Positions 30,736 through 40,024 of a DNA stretch of 64,000 nucleotides are shown here, piece after piece. Position 1 is the stretch's first letter. Each line of letters begins with the position of its first letter. The translations under genes and the position numbers were made by a program. Under the pieces are notes generated by a model, which made no database searches, had not been told where the DNA came from, and worked only from the letters and a program-made list of their open reading frames with translations. Origin of the DNA: JAABQT01 sp035459025 (GTDB lineage Bacteria; Pseudomonadota; Gammaproteobacteria; Burkholderiales; SG8-39); the NCBI GenBank assembly GCA_035459025.1, contig DATHYT010000094.1:62001-126000 (forward strand), given 5' to 3'.

Positions 30736-31977
30736 GTGGCCGGCGGGGCGGCGCTCGCCGGCCTCATTGCCGGCAATGTCGCCGCTTTCATGGTCGGCAT
30801 GGCGTCGCCCTGGCTCCTGGGCGGGGTGATCCTCGCCGACATGCTGGCGGTCTCGCTCTGCGTGACGGGAGCGCTGTGGTCGATTGCGGTCTGGGGCGAG
30901 CGCCGCGAGGTGAGCGAGGCGCGCCTCGACGCCATCGTGGATTCGGCGATGGACGCGATCATTACGGTAGACGCGGCGCAGAACATCGTGCTGTTCAACC
31001 GCGCCGCCGAGCAAATGTTCGGCGTCGCGCGCGACGAGGCGCACGGCACGCCGCTCGAGCGCTTCATCCCGGCGCGCTTTCGCGGCGCGCACCGCGGGCA
31101 TTTCGAGAAGTTCGGCCAGACCGGCGTCACCAGCCGGCGCATGGGCGACGCCACGACGCTGCGGGCGCTGCGTGCGAACGGCGAGGAGTTCCCCATCGAG
31201 GCCTCGATCTCGCAGGCGGGCGAGCCCGGCGCACGCTTCTTCACGGTGATCCTGCGCGACACCAGCCTGCGCCGCAAGCACGAGGAGACGCTGCTGCGCC
31301 AGCAGCGCGAACTGCGCGAGCTTTCGGCGCGCGTGCTGGAGGCGCGCGAAGAGGAGAAGACGCGCATAGCGCGCGAGCTACACGATGAGCTCGGGCAGCT
31401 GCTCACCGCGTTGAAGATGGACCTCGCCTGGCTGCGCGAGCGCCTGCCGGCCGGCGGCACCGAGCTTGCGACGCGCGCCGACGGCATGGGCGCCCTGCTC
31501 GACCGCACCGTGGGCGCGAGCCGGCGCATTGCCGCCGATCTGCGGCCGCTGATGCTCGATGACCTGGGGCTGGCCGAGGCGGCGCAGTGGCTGGTCGAGG
31601 ACTTCGGCAAGCGCTCCGGCGTGCGGCTCGAGATGCAGATGGCGCAGGACGCCGCCTTCGAGGCGCTGTCCAAGGGCGCCGCCACCGCGCTTTACCGGGC
31701 GCTGCAGGAGTCGCTCACCAACATCGCGCGCCACTCCGGCGCGAAGCACGCCTGGGTCGTCCTGGCGCAGGAGAACGGCGCCCTGCACCTGGAGATCGAG
31801 GATGATGGCCGAGGCGTCAGTGCCGAGGACCTCGAGAAGTCGAGCTCGCTCGGCCTGAAGGGCATGCGCGAGCGCGTCGCCTACTACGGCGGCACGCTCG
31901 AGGTGGCGCGCGCACCGCGCGGCGGCACGCGGCTGCGCGTGCGCATGCCGCTCGCTTCCGGGACCGCCGAGTCGTGA
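30736..31977 (+). CDS. Membrane-bound PAS sensor histidine kinase (NarX/HisKA_3 type)
   Basis: A ~413-aa sensor kinase. Two N-terminal membrane helices (first ~55 residues) are followed by a PAS domain (about 65-180, VDSAMDAIITVDAAQNIVLF), a short coiled coil, the HisKA_3 phospho-acceptor motif (IARELHDELGQLL, His216) and a HATPase domain (ALQESLTNIARHS; GLKGMRERV). The frame is open further upstream to a TTG at 30655, but the FNR box lies in that stretch, so the GTG at 30736 is a better start; this is uncertain. It overlaps the response regulator gene by 4 bp. Confidence 0.82.
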   Translation: MAGGAALAGLIAGNVAAFMVGMASPWLLGGVILADMLAVSLCVTGALWSIAVWGERREVSEARLDAIVDSAMDAIITVDAAQNIVLFNRAAEQMFGVARDEAHGTPLERFIPARFRGAHRGHFEKFGQTGVTSRRMGDATTLRALRANGEEFPIEASISQAGEPGARFFTVILRDTSLRRKHEETLLRQQRELRELSARVLEAREEEKTRIARELHDELGQLLTALKMDLAWLRERLPAGGTELATRADGMGALLDRTVGASRRIAADLRPLMLDDLGLAEAAQWLVEDFGKRSGVRLEMQMAQDAAFEALSKGAATALYRALQESLTNIARHSGAKHAWVVLAQENGALHLEIEDDGRGVSAEDLEKSSSLGLKGMRERVAYYGGTLEVARAPRGGTRLRVRMPLASGTAES

Positions 31978-32591
31978 TCCGGGTCCTGCTCGCCGACGAC
32001 CACCAGATCGTCCGCGACGGCCTGCGCCGCATCCTCGCCGCGCAAGCCGACGTCGAGGTCGCGGGCGAGGCCGCAGACGGCGACCAGGCGCTCGCGCTGG
32101 TGCGCGCCAACGACTACGACGTCGCCGTGCTCGACCTGTCGATGCCGGGCCTCGCCGGGCTCGACCTCGTCAAGCGCTTGAAGCTCGAGAAGCCGACGCT
32201 CCGGGTGCTGGTGCTGTCGATGCACGGCGAGCAGCAGTATGCGGCGCGCGCCCTGAAGGCGGGCGCTTCGGGATACCTGAACAAGGACAGCGCCGCGGAA
32301 CAGCTGGTGGGCGCCCTGCGCAAGGTGGCCGGGGGCGGCTTCCACCTCAGTGAAACCGCCGCCGCCGGACTGGTCGCGGGAACGCGCGGAGCGCTGCACG
32401 AGACGCTGTCCGACCGCGAGATCGAGGTGCTGCGGCTGCTGGTGGAGGGACTCACCCCGGCCCAGATCGGCAAGCGCTTGCACCTGTCGGTGAAGACGGT
32501 GAGCACGCACAAGACGCGCGCGCAGGACAAGCTCGGCGCCGGCAGCACCGCCGAGCTCGTGCGCTACGCCTTGGAGCACAAGCTGGTCTAG
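31974..32591 (+). CDS. NarL/FixJ-family response regulator
   Basis: A 205-aa regulator with a receiver domain (phospho-acceptor Asp54 in AVLDLSMPG, Lys in YLNKDSA) and a C-terminal LuxR-type helix-turn-helix (LSDREIEVLRLLVEGLTPAQ). The GTG start overlaps the kinase gene by 4 bp, so the two form a cognate pair. The signal is unknown; location beside hemN and fnr suggests oxygen, redox or nitrogen oxides. Confidence 0.9.
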   Translation: MIRVLLADDHQIVRDGLRRILAAQADVEVAGEAADGDQALALVRANDYDVAVLDLSMPGLAGLDLVKRLKLEKPTLRVLVLSMHGEQQYAARALKAGASGYLNKDSAAEQLVGALRKVAGGGFHLSETAAAGLVAGTRGALHETLSDREIEVLRLLVEGLTPAQIGKRLHLSVKTVSTHKTRAQDKLGAGSTAELVRYALEHKLV

Positions 32592-32659
32592 GAAATTTCC
32601 GAACCGAGAATCAGCCGCCGCCGATGGCCGGCGCGGCGGCGCGGCACCACACTGGCGGC

Positions 32660-33025
32660 ATGCCAACGCGCAACGTCTACCTCGTCGAGGACTCGCCTTT
32701 GGTGAGCGAGCGGTTGCTCGAGATGCTCGAGAGCGTCCCCGGCGTGCGCGTCACCGGCCGCGCGGCGGGCGCCGACGAGGCGATCCGCGAGATTCTCGCC
32801 GCACGCCCCGACGTCGTCGTGCTCGACATCCGGCTTGCGCAGGGCAGCGGTTTCGATGTGCTGCGCACGCTGCACGACCGCGCGCCAGAGATCGAGGTCT
32901 ACATGCTGTCCGGCTTTGCCACCGAGCCGTACCGGCACCTCGCCGCGCGCCTCGGAGCGCGCGGCTTCTTCGACAAGTCCACCGAGTTCGCCCGTGTGCG
33001 CGACGCCGTTGCGCGCCCGCACTAA
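32660..33025 (+). CDS. Stand-alone receiver-domain protein
   Basis: A 121-aa single CheY-like receiver with phospho-acceptor Asp56 (VVVLDIRLAQGSGF), the acidic pair Glu10-Asp11 and Lys in FFDKSTE. It has no output domain. It sits between the two-component pair and fnr and could act as a phosphate sink or bind the sensor kinase. The start at 32660 (MPTRNVYLVED) gives the normal receiver N-terminus. Confidence 0.83.
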   Translation: MPTRNVYLVEDSPLVSERLLEMLESVPGVRVTGRAAGADEAIREILAARPDVVVLDIRLAQGSGFDVLRTLHDRAPEIEVYMLSGFATEPYRHLAARLGARGFFDKSTEFARVRDAVARPH

Positions 33026-33037
33026 GAGGAGCACTTC

Positions 33038-33778
33038 ATGTCCAACGTCACCACGATCCAGCCGGCCGCCGCGAACCTCAAGTTCGAGGTCACCTGCTCG
33101 AGCTGCAACCTGCGCGAGCTCTGCCTGCCGGCCGGGCTGAGCGCCGAAGACCTGGCGCGCGTCGAGAACGTGGTCTACGCGCGCCGCCGCCTCAAGCGCG
33201 GCGAAGCCCTGTACCAGGCGGGCGGCGACTTCAGCGCCATCTACGCCATCCGCAGCGGCTTTTTCAAGACCAGCCTCCTCGACAACGACGGCCGCGAGCA
33301 GGTGACGGGCTTTTTCATGGGCGGCGAGCTCCTCGGCATGGACGGCATCGGCGGCAGCTACCACGGCACGGCCAGCGCGCTCGAGGACAGCGAGGTCTGC
33401 ATCCTGCCCTACGCGCTGATCGAGGACGTCTCGCGCGACATCCCGACGCTGCAGCGCCAGCTGCACGCGGTGCTGGCGCGCGAAATCGCGCGCGACCACG
33501 GCGTGATGATGCTCCTAGGCTCGATGCGCGCCGAGGAGCGCCTGGCGACGTTCCTTCTCAATCTGTCGCGGCGCTTCCAGCGCCGCGGCTACTCCGGCAC
33601 CGAGTTCCACCTGCGCATGACGCGCGACGAGATCGGCAGCTACCTCGGACTGAAGCTGGAGACGGTGAGTCGCCTGTTCTCCGCGTTCCAGAAGGACGGG
33701 CTGATCGAGGTGCAGCAGAAGCACGTGCGCATCCGCGACAGCGAGGGTATGGAGCAGGTGCTGGCGTCGCGGCGCTGA
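33038..33778 (+). CDS. fnr: FNR-type oxygen-sensing transcription regulator
   Basis: A 246-aa CRP-family regulator with the four Cys of an oxygen-labile [4Fe-4S] cluster: Cys20, Cys23, Cys29 (CSSCNLREL) and Cys121 (SEVCIL). The C-terminal helix-turn-helix has the ETVSRLFSAFQ recognition helix with the E-x2-S-R contact pattern for TTGAT. A GAGGAG ribosome site precedes the ATG. This is the likely master activator of the many TTGAY-N4-RTCAA boxes across the window. It is sometimes called anr or fnrA in related bacteria. Confidence 0.93.
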   Translation: MSNVTTIQPAAANLKFEVTCSSCNLRELCLPAGLSAEDLARVENVVYARRRLKRGEALYQAGGDFSAIYAIRSGFFKTSLLDNDGREQVTGFFMGGELLGMDGIGGSYHGTASALEDSEVCILPYALIEDVSRDIPTLQRQLHAVLAREIARDHGVMMLLGSMRAEERLATFLLNLSRRFQRRGYSGTEFHLRMTRDEIGSYLGLKLETVSRLFSAFQKDGLIEVQQKHVRIRDSEGMEQVLASRR

Positions 33779-33839
33779 GGCACGTGCACTTACCGGAGCG
33801 CCTCGCGCACCACGCGGGCTGAGCAGCGCTGTAGGTACC

Positions 33840-35276
33840 ATGCGGCGGATGACGCATGCTGCAGGCATCGCGCTGCTCCTCGCGTTGTACGTCGCGCTCG
33901 CCCTGCTTCCGCTTGCGCTGGCCGCGGCGCAGGGCCTGCCGCGCCGGCCGTGGCTCGACGAGCTCTCCAGCGGCCTCGCCATGGCGGGCTTTTCGATCCT
34001 GCTGCTCGAATTCGCGCTCTCGGGCCGCTCGCGGCGACTGTCTGAGCGCATCGGCATGGACCTGACGATGCGCTTTCACCAGTTCATGGCGCTCGCCGCG
34101 CTCGCCTTCGTCATGGTCCACCCGTTCCTCTACATCCCGGCGTTCAGCGAGCGCCCGGCCTACGGCGCGGCGAGCGCCTCGCGCGTGCTGCTCACGCCGG
34201 CGGCGGCAGTGACCGGCATGCTCGCCTGGATCCTGCTCGCCATGCTGATCGCCTTCGCCTGGTTCCGCACGCAGCTGCGCTGGAGCTACGAGCTGTGGCG
34301 GCTCTCGCACGGCCTGGGCGCGCTCGCCATCGCGGCGCTCGGCGCGCACCACACGCTCGACATCGGGCGCTACGCGCAGCACGCTTGGCTGCACGGCTTC
34401 TGGCTCGCGGCGTGGGCGGCGGCGCTGGCGGCGCTCGCCGTGATCTACCTGGTCAAGCCCGCGCTCCAGTCGCGCCGGCGCTGGCGCGTGGCGAACGTCG
34501 CGCCGGAGGCCGAGCGGTTGTGGCGCGTGGTGCTCGAGCCCGAGGGCGAGAGCGATTTCCGCTTCGCCGCAGGCCAGTTCGTGTGGGTGAAGCTGCGCCG
34601 TGCGCTCGGCCGCATCACCGAGCATCCGTTCTCCATCGCCTCGGCGCCCGGGCAGCTGCCGCGGCTGCAATTCCTGGTGAAGGAGGCAGGCGACTTCACG
34701 CGCGACATCGGCCGCGTCGCGCCGGGCACCGCGGCCTACGTCGACGGCCCCTACGGCAACTTCACGCTCGCCGGGCGAGAGGGCGCCGGCATCATGCTGA
34801 TCGGCGGCGGCGCCGGCATCGCGCCCGTGCTGAGCCTGGCGCGCGACCTGGCCGCCACGCACGACCCGCGGCCCCTCAAGATCGTCTACGCCGACCGCTC
34901 GGCGGCGCAGCTCGCGGCGCGCGCCGAGCTGGAGGTGATGGCGCGCGCCCCCGGGCGCGAGCTGCACTTCGTTGTCGCCGAGCCGCCCGCGGACTGGCGC
35001 GGACTGACCGGCTGGCTCGACCTGGCGAACTTGAGGAAATGCGTGCCGCGCAGCGGCGCGGCCGACTGGCTGTACTTCGTTTGCGGGCCACCCGGCATGA
35101 TCGACGCGGTGGAGATGGGCCTGGCCGAGCTCGGCGTGCCGCTGGCGCAGATCACCTCCGAGCGCTTCGTCTACGACACCGGCATCGCCACGCCGCGCGA
35201 GCGGCTGACGCGCGCGGTGATCGCGGCGGTGGTGGCAGCGCAGCTCGCCGCGGTCATCGCGTTCGTGCTGCGATAG
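33840..35276 (+). CDS. Ferric-reductase-like transmembrane flavocytochrome
   Basis: A 478-aa protein with a ferric-reductase-like heme b membrane domain (about six helices). Candidate bis-His ligands are His80/His94 and His157/His170 or 171. A cytosolic FAD/NAD(P) reductase module follows (GQFVWVKL, HPFSIASAP, GGGAGIAPVLSLA, VCGPPGM). An extra C-terminal helix (about 455-476) is less typical. It may reduce ferric iron, copper or an unknown acceptor across the membrane. There is no FNR box directly upstream. An ATG at 33849 is an alternative start. Confidence 0.8.
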   Translation: MRRMTHAAGIALLLALYVALALLPLALAAAQGLPRRPWLDELSSGLAMAGFSILLLEFALSGRSRRLSERIGMDLTMRFHQFMALAALAFVMVHPFLYIPAFSERPAYGAASASRVLLTPAAAVTGMLAWILLAMLIAFAWFRTQLRWSYELWRLSHGLGALAIAALGAHHTLDIGRYAQHAWLHGFWLAAWAAALAALAVIYLVKPALQSRRRWRVANVAPEAERLWRVVLEPEGESDFRFAAGQFVWVKLRRALGRITEHPFSIASAPGQLPRLQFLVKEAGDFTRDIGRVAPGTAAYVDGPYGNFTLAGREGAGIMLIGGGAGIAPVLSLARDLAATHDPRPLKIVYADRSAAQLAARAELEVMARAPGRELHFVVAEPPADWRGLTGWLDLANLRKCVPRSGAADWLYFVCGPPGMIDAVEMGLAELGVPLAQITSERFVYDTGIATPRERLTRAVIAAVVAAQLAAVIAFVLR

Positions 35277-35295
35277 CCAAATCCGTGCTGCACCG

Positions 35296-36810
35296 CTACT
35301 CGGCCGCCGGTGGCGGGTACTCCCGCTCGGCGATCAGCCGCGCCCAGTCGAGCGGGCTGAGCTCGACCTGCGAGAAGATGCCGGCGGCAAGCGTCGCAGC
35401 AGCGGTCGCGAGCGGCGGCAGCAGCAGCAGCCACGCCGTTTCGCGCCAGCCGCGCCGCGCGATGCGCTCCTCGGGCCACGCCGCCGGGGCGCGGCGCAGC
35501 CACAGCCGCCCCAGGATCGGCAGGAAATAGGCCGCGTTCAGCAGGCTCGAGGTCCACAGCACCCACGCCGCCCAGTCCATGCCCGCGGCGTGCGCGCCGT
35601 CGATGAGCCAGGCCTTGCTGATCGCGCCGGCGGTCAACGGCGCACCCATCATGCCGAGCGCGGCGATCGAGAACGCAGCCGCGCTGAGCGGCATGCGCCG
35701 ACCTGCGCCGTCGGTCTCGCTCACCTTGTGGATGCCGAGCGTCTCGGCGAAATTGCCCGCGCAGAAAAAGAGCGTGACCTTCATGATGCCCTGGTGCACC
35801 AGGTGCACCAGGCCGCCGACCGTGCCGACCGGCCCGAACAGGGTCACGCCCAGCACGATGTAGGCCACCTGGCTGACGGTCGAGAAGGCGAGCCGCCGCT
35901 TGAGATCGTCCTGGAACAGCGCGCGCAGGCTGCCCCACAGGATGGTGGCCGCGGCGACCACGGCAAGGGGCGTGAGCAGCTCGAGCGATTGCGCGAGCTC
36001 GATGCCGTAGATCTCGTAGACGATGCGGATGATGCCGAAGGCGCCAGCCTTGACCACCGCCACCGCGTGCAGCAGCGCCGAGACCGGCGCCGGCGCCACC
36101 ATCGCGCGCGGCAGCCAGCCGTGCAGCGGCACCAGCGCGGCCTTGACGGCGAGGCCCGCGATCAGCAGCACGAAGATGACCTTGAGCTGCCCGGCGGCCT
36201 GCGGCCCGAGCGCGGCCACGATGCCGCCGTGCGCGAACTCGGTGTGGCCGAGCAGATGGTGCAGCCAGACGATCCCGGTGAGCAGCACCGTGCCCCCCGC
36301 CAGGGTATAGGCGAGGTAGAGCGTGCCCGCCTTCATCGCCTGCTCGGTACCGCGGTGCACGACCAGCGGGAAAGTCGACAGCGTCAGCAGCTCGTAGAAG
36401 ACGAAGAACGTGAAGAGATTCCCCGCCATCGCGATGCCCATGGTGGCGGTGACGCAGATGCTGAAGAAGCCGAAGAACCGGCTGCGGCGCGGCGAGCGCT
36501 CGAGGTAGCCGATCGCGTACAGCGTGGTGAGCAGCCACAGCAGAGCCGAGAGCGTCACGAACAGCAATCCGAGCCCGTCCGCCTTGAACGCGATGTCGAG
36601 GCCGGGGAGCGCCTCGTAGCGCACGGCGTAGTCCTGGCCTTCGTTCACGCCGGCGAGCAGCACGCCGACCAGCGCGAGCTTGGCCAGCGCGCCGAACAGG
36701 TTGAGCGCGCTGCGCGTGCCGACCCAGGCCTCCGGCAGGGTGAAGATGACGAGGCCCGGCACGAGCGACGAGGCGAGCACCGCGAGCGGCAGCAGCTCGT
36801 TCGCCGTCAC
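35296..36810 (-). CDS. Proton-translocating NADH dehydrogenase/antiporter-type subunit (second MrpD/NuoM-like)
   Basis: A 504-aa polytopic protein of the NuoL/M/N-MrpA/D family. Signatures include FEL-type FFVFYELLTLSTFPLVV, the Lys helix AGLAVKAALVPLHGWLP and the HAVAVVKAGAFGI helix. The GTG start overlaps the preceding mrpD-like gene by 4 bp. It is the last gene of the operon and a second antiporter-like subunit, which may stand in for the N-terminal domain of MrpA that is not seen here. Confidence 0.85.
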   Translation of the reverse strand: MTANELLPLAVLASSLVPGLVIFTLPEAWVGTRSALNLFGALAKLALVGVLLAGVNEGQDYAVRYEALPGLDIAFKADGLGLLFVTLSALLWLLTTLYAIGYLERSPRRSRFFGFFSICVTATMGIAMAGNLFTFFVFYELLTLSTFPLVVHRGTEQAMKAGTLYLAYTLAGGTVLLTGIVWLHHLLGHTEFAHGGIVAALGPQAAGQLKVIFVLLIAGLAVKAALVPLHGWLPRAMVAPAPVSALLHAVAVVKAGAFGIIRIVYEIYGIELAQSLELLTPLAVVAAATILWGSLRALFQDDLKRRLAFSTVSQVAYIVLGVTLFGPVGTVGGLVHLVHQGIMKVTLFFCAGNFAETLGIHKVSETDGAGRRMPLSAAAFSIAALGMMGAPLTAGAISKAWLIDGAHAAGMDWAAWVLWTSSLLNAAYFLPILGRLWLRRAPAAWPEERIARRGWRETAWLLLLPPLATAAATLAAGIFSQVELSPLDWARLIAEREYPPPAAE

Positions 36811-38249
36811 GGCGCGCCTCCCGCCGCAAGCAGCGCCAGCAGGTCGACGCCGCGAAACCCGAGCAGCACGCTCGCGGCGGCGAGCGCAAACGCGGTCCAC
36901 TCCAGCGTGCGCGGCACCGGCCGCAGCGCGCCCGCCGCCGGCGCCGAGAGAAACGCCTGGCGAAGGACGCGCAGCACGTAAAAGGCCGCCAGCAGCCCGC
37001 CGGCCAGCACGACCACCGCGACGAACCAGTACCCCTGCGCGAGCGCGGCCTCGATCAGCTGCCACTTGGCGAGAAAGCCCGCGGACGGCGGCAGGCCCAT
37101 CAGCGTGAGACCCGCCAGGCCGAAGGCGAACAGCGTGAGCGGCAGGCGCTCGGCCAGGCCCGCGAGCCCCGCGACGGTGTCCTGCCCGGTCGCGCGGATC
37201 AGCGCGCCCGCCGCCGCGAACATCGCGGCCTTGGCGAAGCCGTGCGCGAACACGTGCATTACGCCGGCCTGCGCGGCGCTCGGCACCGCGAGCAGCGGAA
37301 AGATCAGGAACAGGTAGCCGAGCTGCGCGACGGTCGAATAGGCGATCAGCATCTTCAGGTGCGCGGCGCGGATGGCCTGGTACGAACCCCAGAGAATCGC
37401 GACGCTGCCCAAAAGCGCGAGCAGCCACGCGGTGCCGGCGGCGGCCGACGCGAGCTCTCCGAGCGGGCCGAGCCACAGCCGCAGGATGAGGTAGAAGGAG
37501 GCCTTGACCACCAGTCCGGAGAGCAGCGCCGATACCGGCGCCGGCGCGCCGCCGTGCGCCGGCGGCAGCCAGAAGTGAAAGGGAAACAGCGCCGTCTTCA
37601 CCGCCAGCCCGGCGAGCATCGCGCCGCCGGCGATCCACACGAGCGCCGGCGCCTGGCCCGCCGCGAGCAGCGGCGTGAGCGTGGCGATCGACACCGTCCC
37701 GTAGGTGCCGTAGAGCGCGGCGACACCCAGCAGGTAAGCCCCGGAGCCGACCAGCGTTGCGAGCAGGTAGCGCAGCGCGGCCGCGAGCCGGGGCGCGCCG
37801 CCGCCCGCCGCCACCAGGCCGACCGCCGCGAGCCCGAGCAGCTCGAGCGCGACGTACAGGTTGAACAGGTCCGCCGACAGAAACAGCGCGTTCGCCGCGG
37901 CGACGAGGAACCCGGTCATCGGCCAGAAATAGCGCGCCTCGTCGGGCTCGGGCGCGAAGTAGGCTCGCGCGTAGACCGCCAGCGGCAGGGCGACGGCCTG
38001 CATGAGCAGCAGCATGACGACCGACAGGCCGTCGGCGGCGAGGTCGATGCCGAGCGGCGCGCCCCAGCCGCCCACGGCGTGGGTACGCGCGCCGGCGGCG
38101 CTGACCGCGGCGGCGAGATCCGCGACCAGCCACAGCTGCGCCGCGAGGCCGATGATCGCCGCAAGGGCACCGCGCCCGGGCCCGAGGAGGAAGGCGAGGC
38201 TCGCCCAGCCGAGCGGCAGCAGCACGAGCCACGCCATGGGATCAGTCAT
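36807..38249 (-). CDS. Mrp-type antiporter subunit D-like protein
   Basis: A 480-aa membrane protein with about 14 helices of the NuoM/N-MrpD family. Key features are FNLYVALELLGLAAVGLV with the conserved Glu, AGLAVKTALFPFHFWLPPAHG with the Lys and the HGG loop, and LMGLPPSAGFLAKW near the C-terminus. It overlaps the mrpC-like gene by 8 bp and its downstream neighbour by 4 bp. It should carry out cation/proton exchange together with the other subunits. Confidence 0.87.
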   Translation of the reverse strand: MTDPMAWLVLLPLGWASLAFLLGPGRGALAAIIGLAAQLWLVADLAAAVSAAGARTHAVGGWGAPLGIDLAADGLSVVMLLLMQAVALPLAVYARAYFAPEPDEARYFWPMTGFLVAAANALFLSADLFNLYVALELLGLAAVGLVAAGGGAPRLAAALRYLLATLVGSGAYLLGVAALYGTYGTVSIATLTPLLAAGQAPALVWIAGGAMLAGLAVKTALFPFHFWLPPAHGGAPAPVSALLSGLVVKASFYLILRLWLGPLGELASAAAGTAWLLALLGSVAILWGSYQAIRAAHLKMLIAYSTVAQLGYLFLIFPLLAVPSAAQAGVMHVFAHGFAKAAMFAAAGALIRATGQDTVAGLAGLAERLPLTLFAFGLAGLTLMGLPPSAGFLAKWQLIEAALAQGYWFVAVVVLAGGLLAAFYVLRVLRQAFLSAPAAGALRPVPRTLEWTAFALAAASVLLGFRGVDLLALLAAGGAP

Positions 38250-38547
38250 CGTCGCCGGCCGCCGGCAGTTCCGAGCGACCGGTGGCCGCGTGCAGCCGGC
38301 GCATGAGCGCCAGCGCGAGCGCCGTGGCCGCGACTGCGACGACGATGCCGGTGAGCACCATCGCCTGCGGCACGGGGTCCGGGACGCCCGCGCGCTGCCC
38401 GAGGCCGACCAGGACGAGAAACGCGCCGCTGCCCATCAGGTTGAAGGCCAGCACGCGCCGCAGGAGGTGCGCGATCAGCACCACGCCCGCCGCCCCCAGC
38501 GCGAACACGGCCGCGCCGGCGCAGGCGAAGATCAGCCCGCTGGTCAT
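38242..38547 (-). CDS. Mrp-type antiporter subunit C (NuoK-like)
   Basis: A 101-aa three-helix membrane protein matching MrpC/NuoK: RRVLAFNLMGSGAFLVLVGLG followed by PVPQAMVLTGIVVAVAATALAL, the PQALVLTAIVI-type motif of this family. It sits between the B-like and D-like subunits with 4- and 8-bp overlaps, the usual Mrp order. Confidence 0.87.
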   Translation of the reverse strand: MTSGLIFACAGAAVFALGAAGVVLIAHLLRRVLAFNLMGSGAFLVLVGLGQRAGVPDPVPQAMVLTGIVVAVAATALALALMRRLHAATGRSELPAAGDDD

Positions 38548-39203
38548 CGGCCGCCCGCGCCGCCGCGCGAGACGAACAGCAGCAGCCCCGCGAGCAGCAG
38601 GCCGAGCGACACCGACAGCGCGGTCTCGATCAGCAGGATCAGCGCGCCGGCCCGCGCCGGCGGATACTGCAGCAGCGCGCCACTCGCCAGCAGCGCGGCA
38701 GCCACGGCGAGGAACACGAGGAAGCCGGCGATGAGCGCGAGCCGCAGCGGCACCGCGGGGCTGCGCCAGGCGGGCAGCAGCCCCACCAGATGGAGCAGGA
38801 CCGCGGCGGCCGCCAGCACGGCGCCGGCCTGGAACGCGCCGCCGGGCCGCAGGGCGCCCGCCCACAACAGGTAGACCGCGACGACGGTCATCAGCGGCGC
38901 CGCGAGCCGCGCCAGCATGCGCAGCGCCGCGGGCGCGGCGCGCACCTCGCCTGCTACCGTTTCGCGGCCGCCCGCCGCGAGCACCCCGAGCAGCGCAAGC
39001 AGCAGCACGGCGATCTCGAGCAGCGTGTCGTAGCCGCGGAAGTTGAGCAGCACGGCGGTGACCGGGTGGACGACCCCGCTCTCGCCGAGTCGCGCGCCGA
39101 CCGCCGCGGGCAGATCCACCACTGGCGCCGGCAGCTGGAGCATCGCCGCGATGAGCAGCACGGCGAGCAGGCCGGCGGCGAGGACGACGAGCGCACGCTT
39201 CAC
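38544..39203 (-). CDS. Mrp-type antiporter subunit: MbhE-like segment fused to MrpB
   Basis: A 219-aa membrane protein. The first half (VTAVLLNFRGYDTLLEIAVLLLALLGV) resembles the end of MrpA, known as MbhE in hydrogenase-type complexes. The second half (APLMTVVAVYLLWAGALRPGGAFQAGAV) matches MrpB with its PGG-FQAG motif. The GTG start at 39203 overlaps the next gene by 4 bp. The split MrpA C-terminus shows this is not the seven-gene Bacillus layout but one closer to Mrp modules of respiratory complexes. Confidence 0.78.
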   Translation of the reverse strand: MKRALVVLAAGLLAVLLIAAMLQLPAPVVDLPAAVGARLGESGVVHPVTAVLLNFRGYDTLLEIAVLLLALLGVLAAGGRETVAGEVRAAPAALRMLARLAAPLMTVVAVYLLWAGALRPGGAFQAGAVLAAAAVLLHLVGLLPAWRSPAVPLRLALIAGFLVFLAVAAALLASGALLQYPPARAGALILLIETALSVSLGLLLAGLLLFVSRGGAGGR

Positions 39204-39454
39204 GGCGCGTCCTTGCCGCGGCGCAGCGCGCCGAGCGCATCGAGCAGGAGCGCGCCGGTGAGACCCGCGCCGATCGCGGCCTCGGCGAGCGCGATGTCCG
39301 GCGCCGCGAGGCGCGCCCAGGCGAGCGTCATCAGCAGGCCGAAGACGATGAACTGCACGACGCCCTGGAACAGGTTCGCCGTGGCGAGCGTGCGCCACGC
39401 GCTCCACAGCAGCGCGCCGGCCAGCACGAGGTCGAACGCGAGGTCCGCGCTCAT
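39200..39454 (-). CDS. Mrp-type subunit, MbhD/DUF4040-like
   Basis: An 84-aa three-helix protein. The motif LLMTLAWARLAAPDIALAEAAIGAGL with buried Asp and Glu is the DUF4040/MbhD module that forms part of the MrpA C-terminus. The ATG at 39454 overlaps the mrpG-like stop by 4 bp; an ATG at 39472 is also in frame but less consistent with the overlap pattern. Confidence 0.8.
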   Translation of the reverse strand: MSADLAFDLVLAGALLWSAWRTLATANLFQGVVQFIVFGLLMTLAWARLAAPDIALAEAAIGAGLTGALLLDALGALRRGKDAP

Positions 39455-39762
39455 TCGTCCGCCCCGCGCCACGGCGACACGCCGAGCGCATCGGCGCGGT
39501 GCGCGATCGCGTAGCTCACCGCGGCGCTCGCCGCGAGCGTCAGCGGCCAGATGAGGAGCAGCTTGAGCGCAGCGGCGAGGGTCTCGGCCTGCAGCGCGAG
39601 CCCCGCCAGCACGCAGCCCAGCCCCAGGTTGTCGGCCTTGGCGAGCGCATGCAGCCGCGTGTAGACGTCCGGAAAGCGCAGCAGGCCCACCGTCCCGGCG
39701 CAGTAGAACGCCGCGCCGGCCACCAGCAGCACCGTGCCCGCCACGCCCGCGAGGTCAGTCAT
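39451..39762 (-). CDS. Mrp-type antiporter subunit G
   Basis: A 103-aa three-helix protein with the MrpG signature GTVGLLRFPDVYTRLHALAKADNLG. It overlaps the mrpF-like gene by 8 bp and the next gene by 4 bp. Subunit G is structural in Mrp complexes and has no known catalytic role. Confidence 0.88.
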   Translation of the reverse strand: MTDLAGVAGTVLLVAGAAFYCAGTVGLLRFPDVYTRLHALAKADNLGLGCVLAGLALQAETLAAALKLLLIWPLTLAASAAVSYAIAHRADALGVSPWRGADE

Positions 39763-40024
39763 CGAGCCTCCTTTCGCGCCAGCCGCGCCGCGCGAAGGCG
39801 ATGCCGGTGATCGCCGCCAGCAGCGCGAGCGTCAGCGCCACGTCGACCAGCGCCGGCAGGTGCATCGCGCGCGCGAGCAGCACCAGCACGCCCACGCCCA
39901 CGCTGCCGAAAAGCAGCGCCGTCAGCATGCGGTCGGCCGGCGTCGGCCCGCGTACCGCAGCGACCAGCGCCGCCGCCAGGTTGATCAGCAGGAACAGCGC
40001 CAGCGGCAGCTCGAATCCGGTCAC
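39755..40024 (-). CDS. Mrp-type antiporter subunit F
   Basis: An 89-aa three-helix protein with the MrpF signature RGPTPADRMLTALLFGSVGV and a conserved ALVDVALTLALLAAITGIAFAR end. The GTG start at 40024 overlaps mrpE by 4 bp. Gene order E-F-G is the standard one. Confidence 0.87.
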   Translation of the reverse strand: MTGFELPLALFLLINLAAALVAAVRGPTPADRMLTALLFGSVGVGVLVLLARAMHLPALVDVALTLALLAAITGIAFARRGWRERRLDD

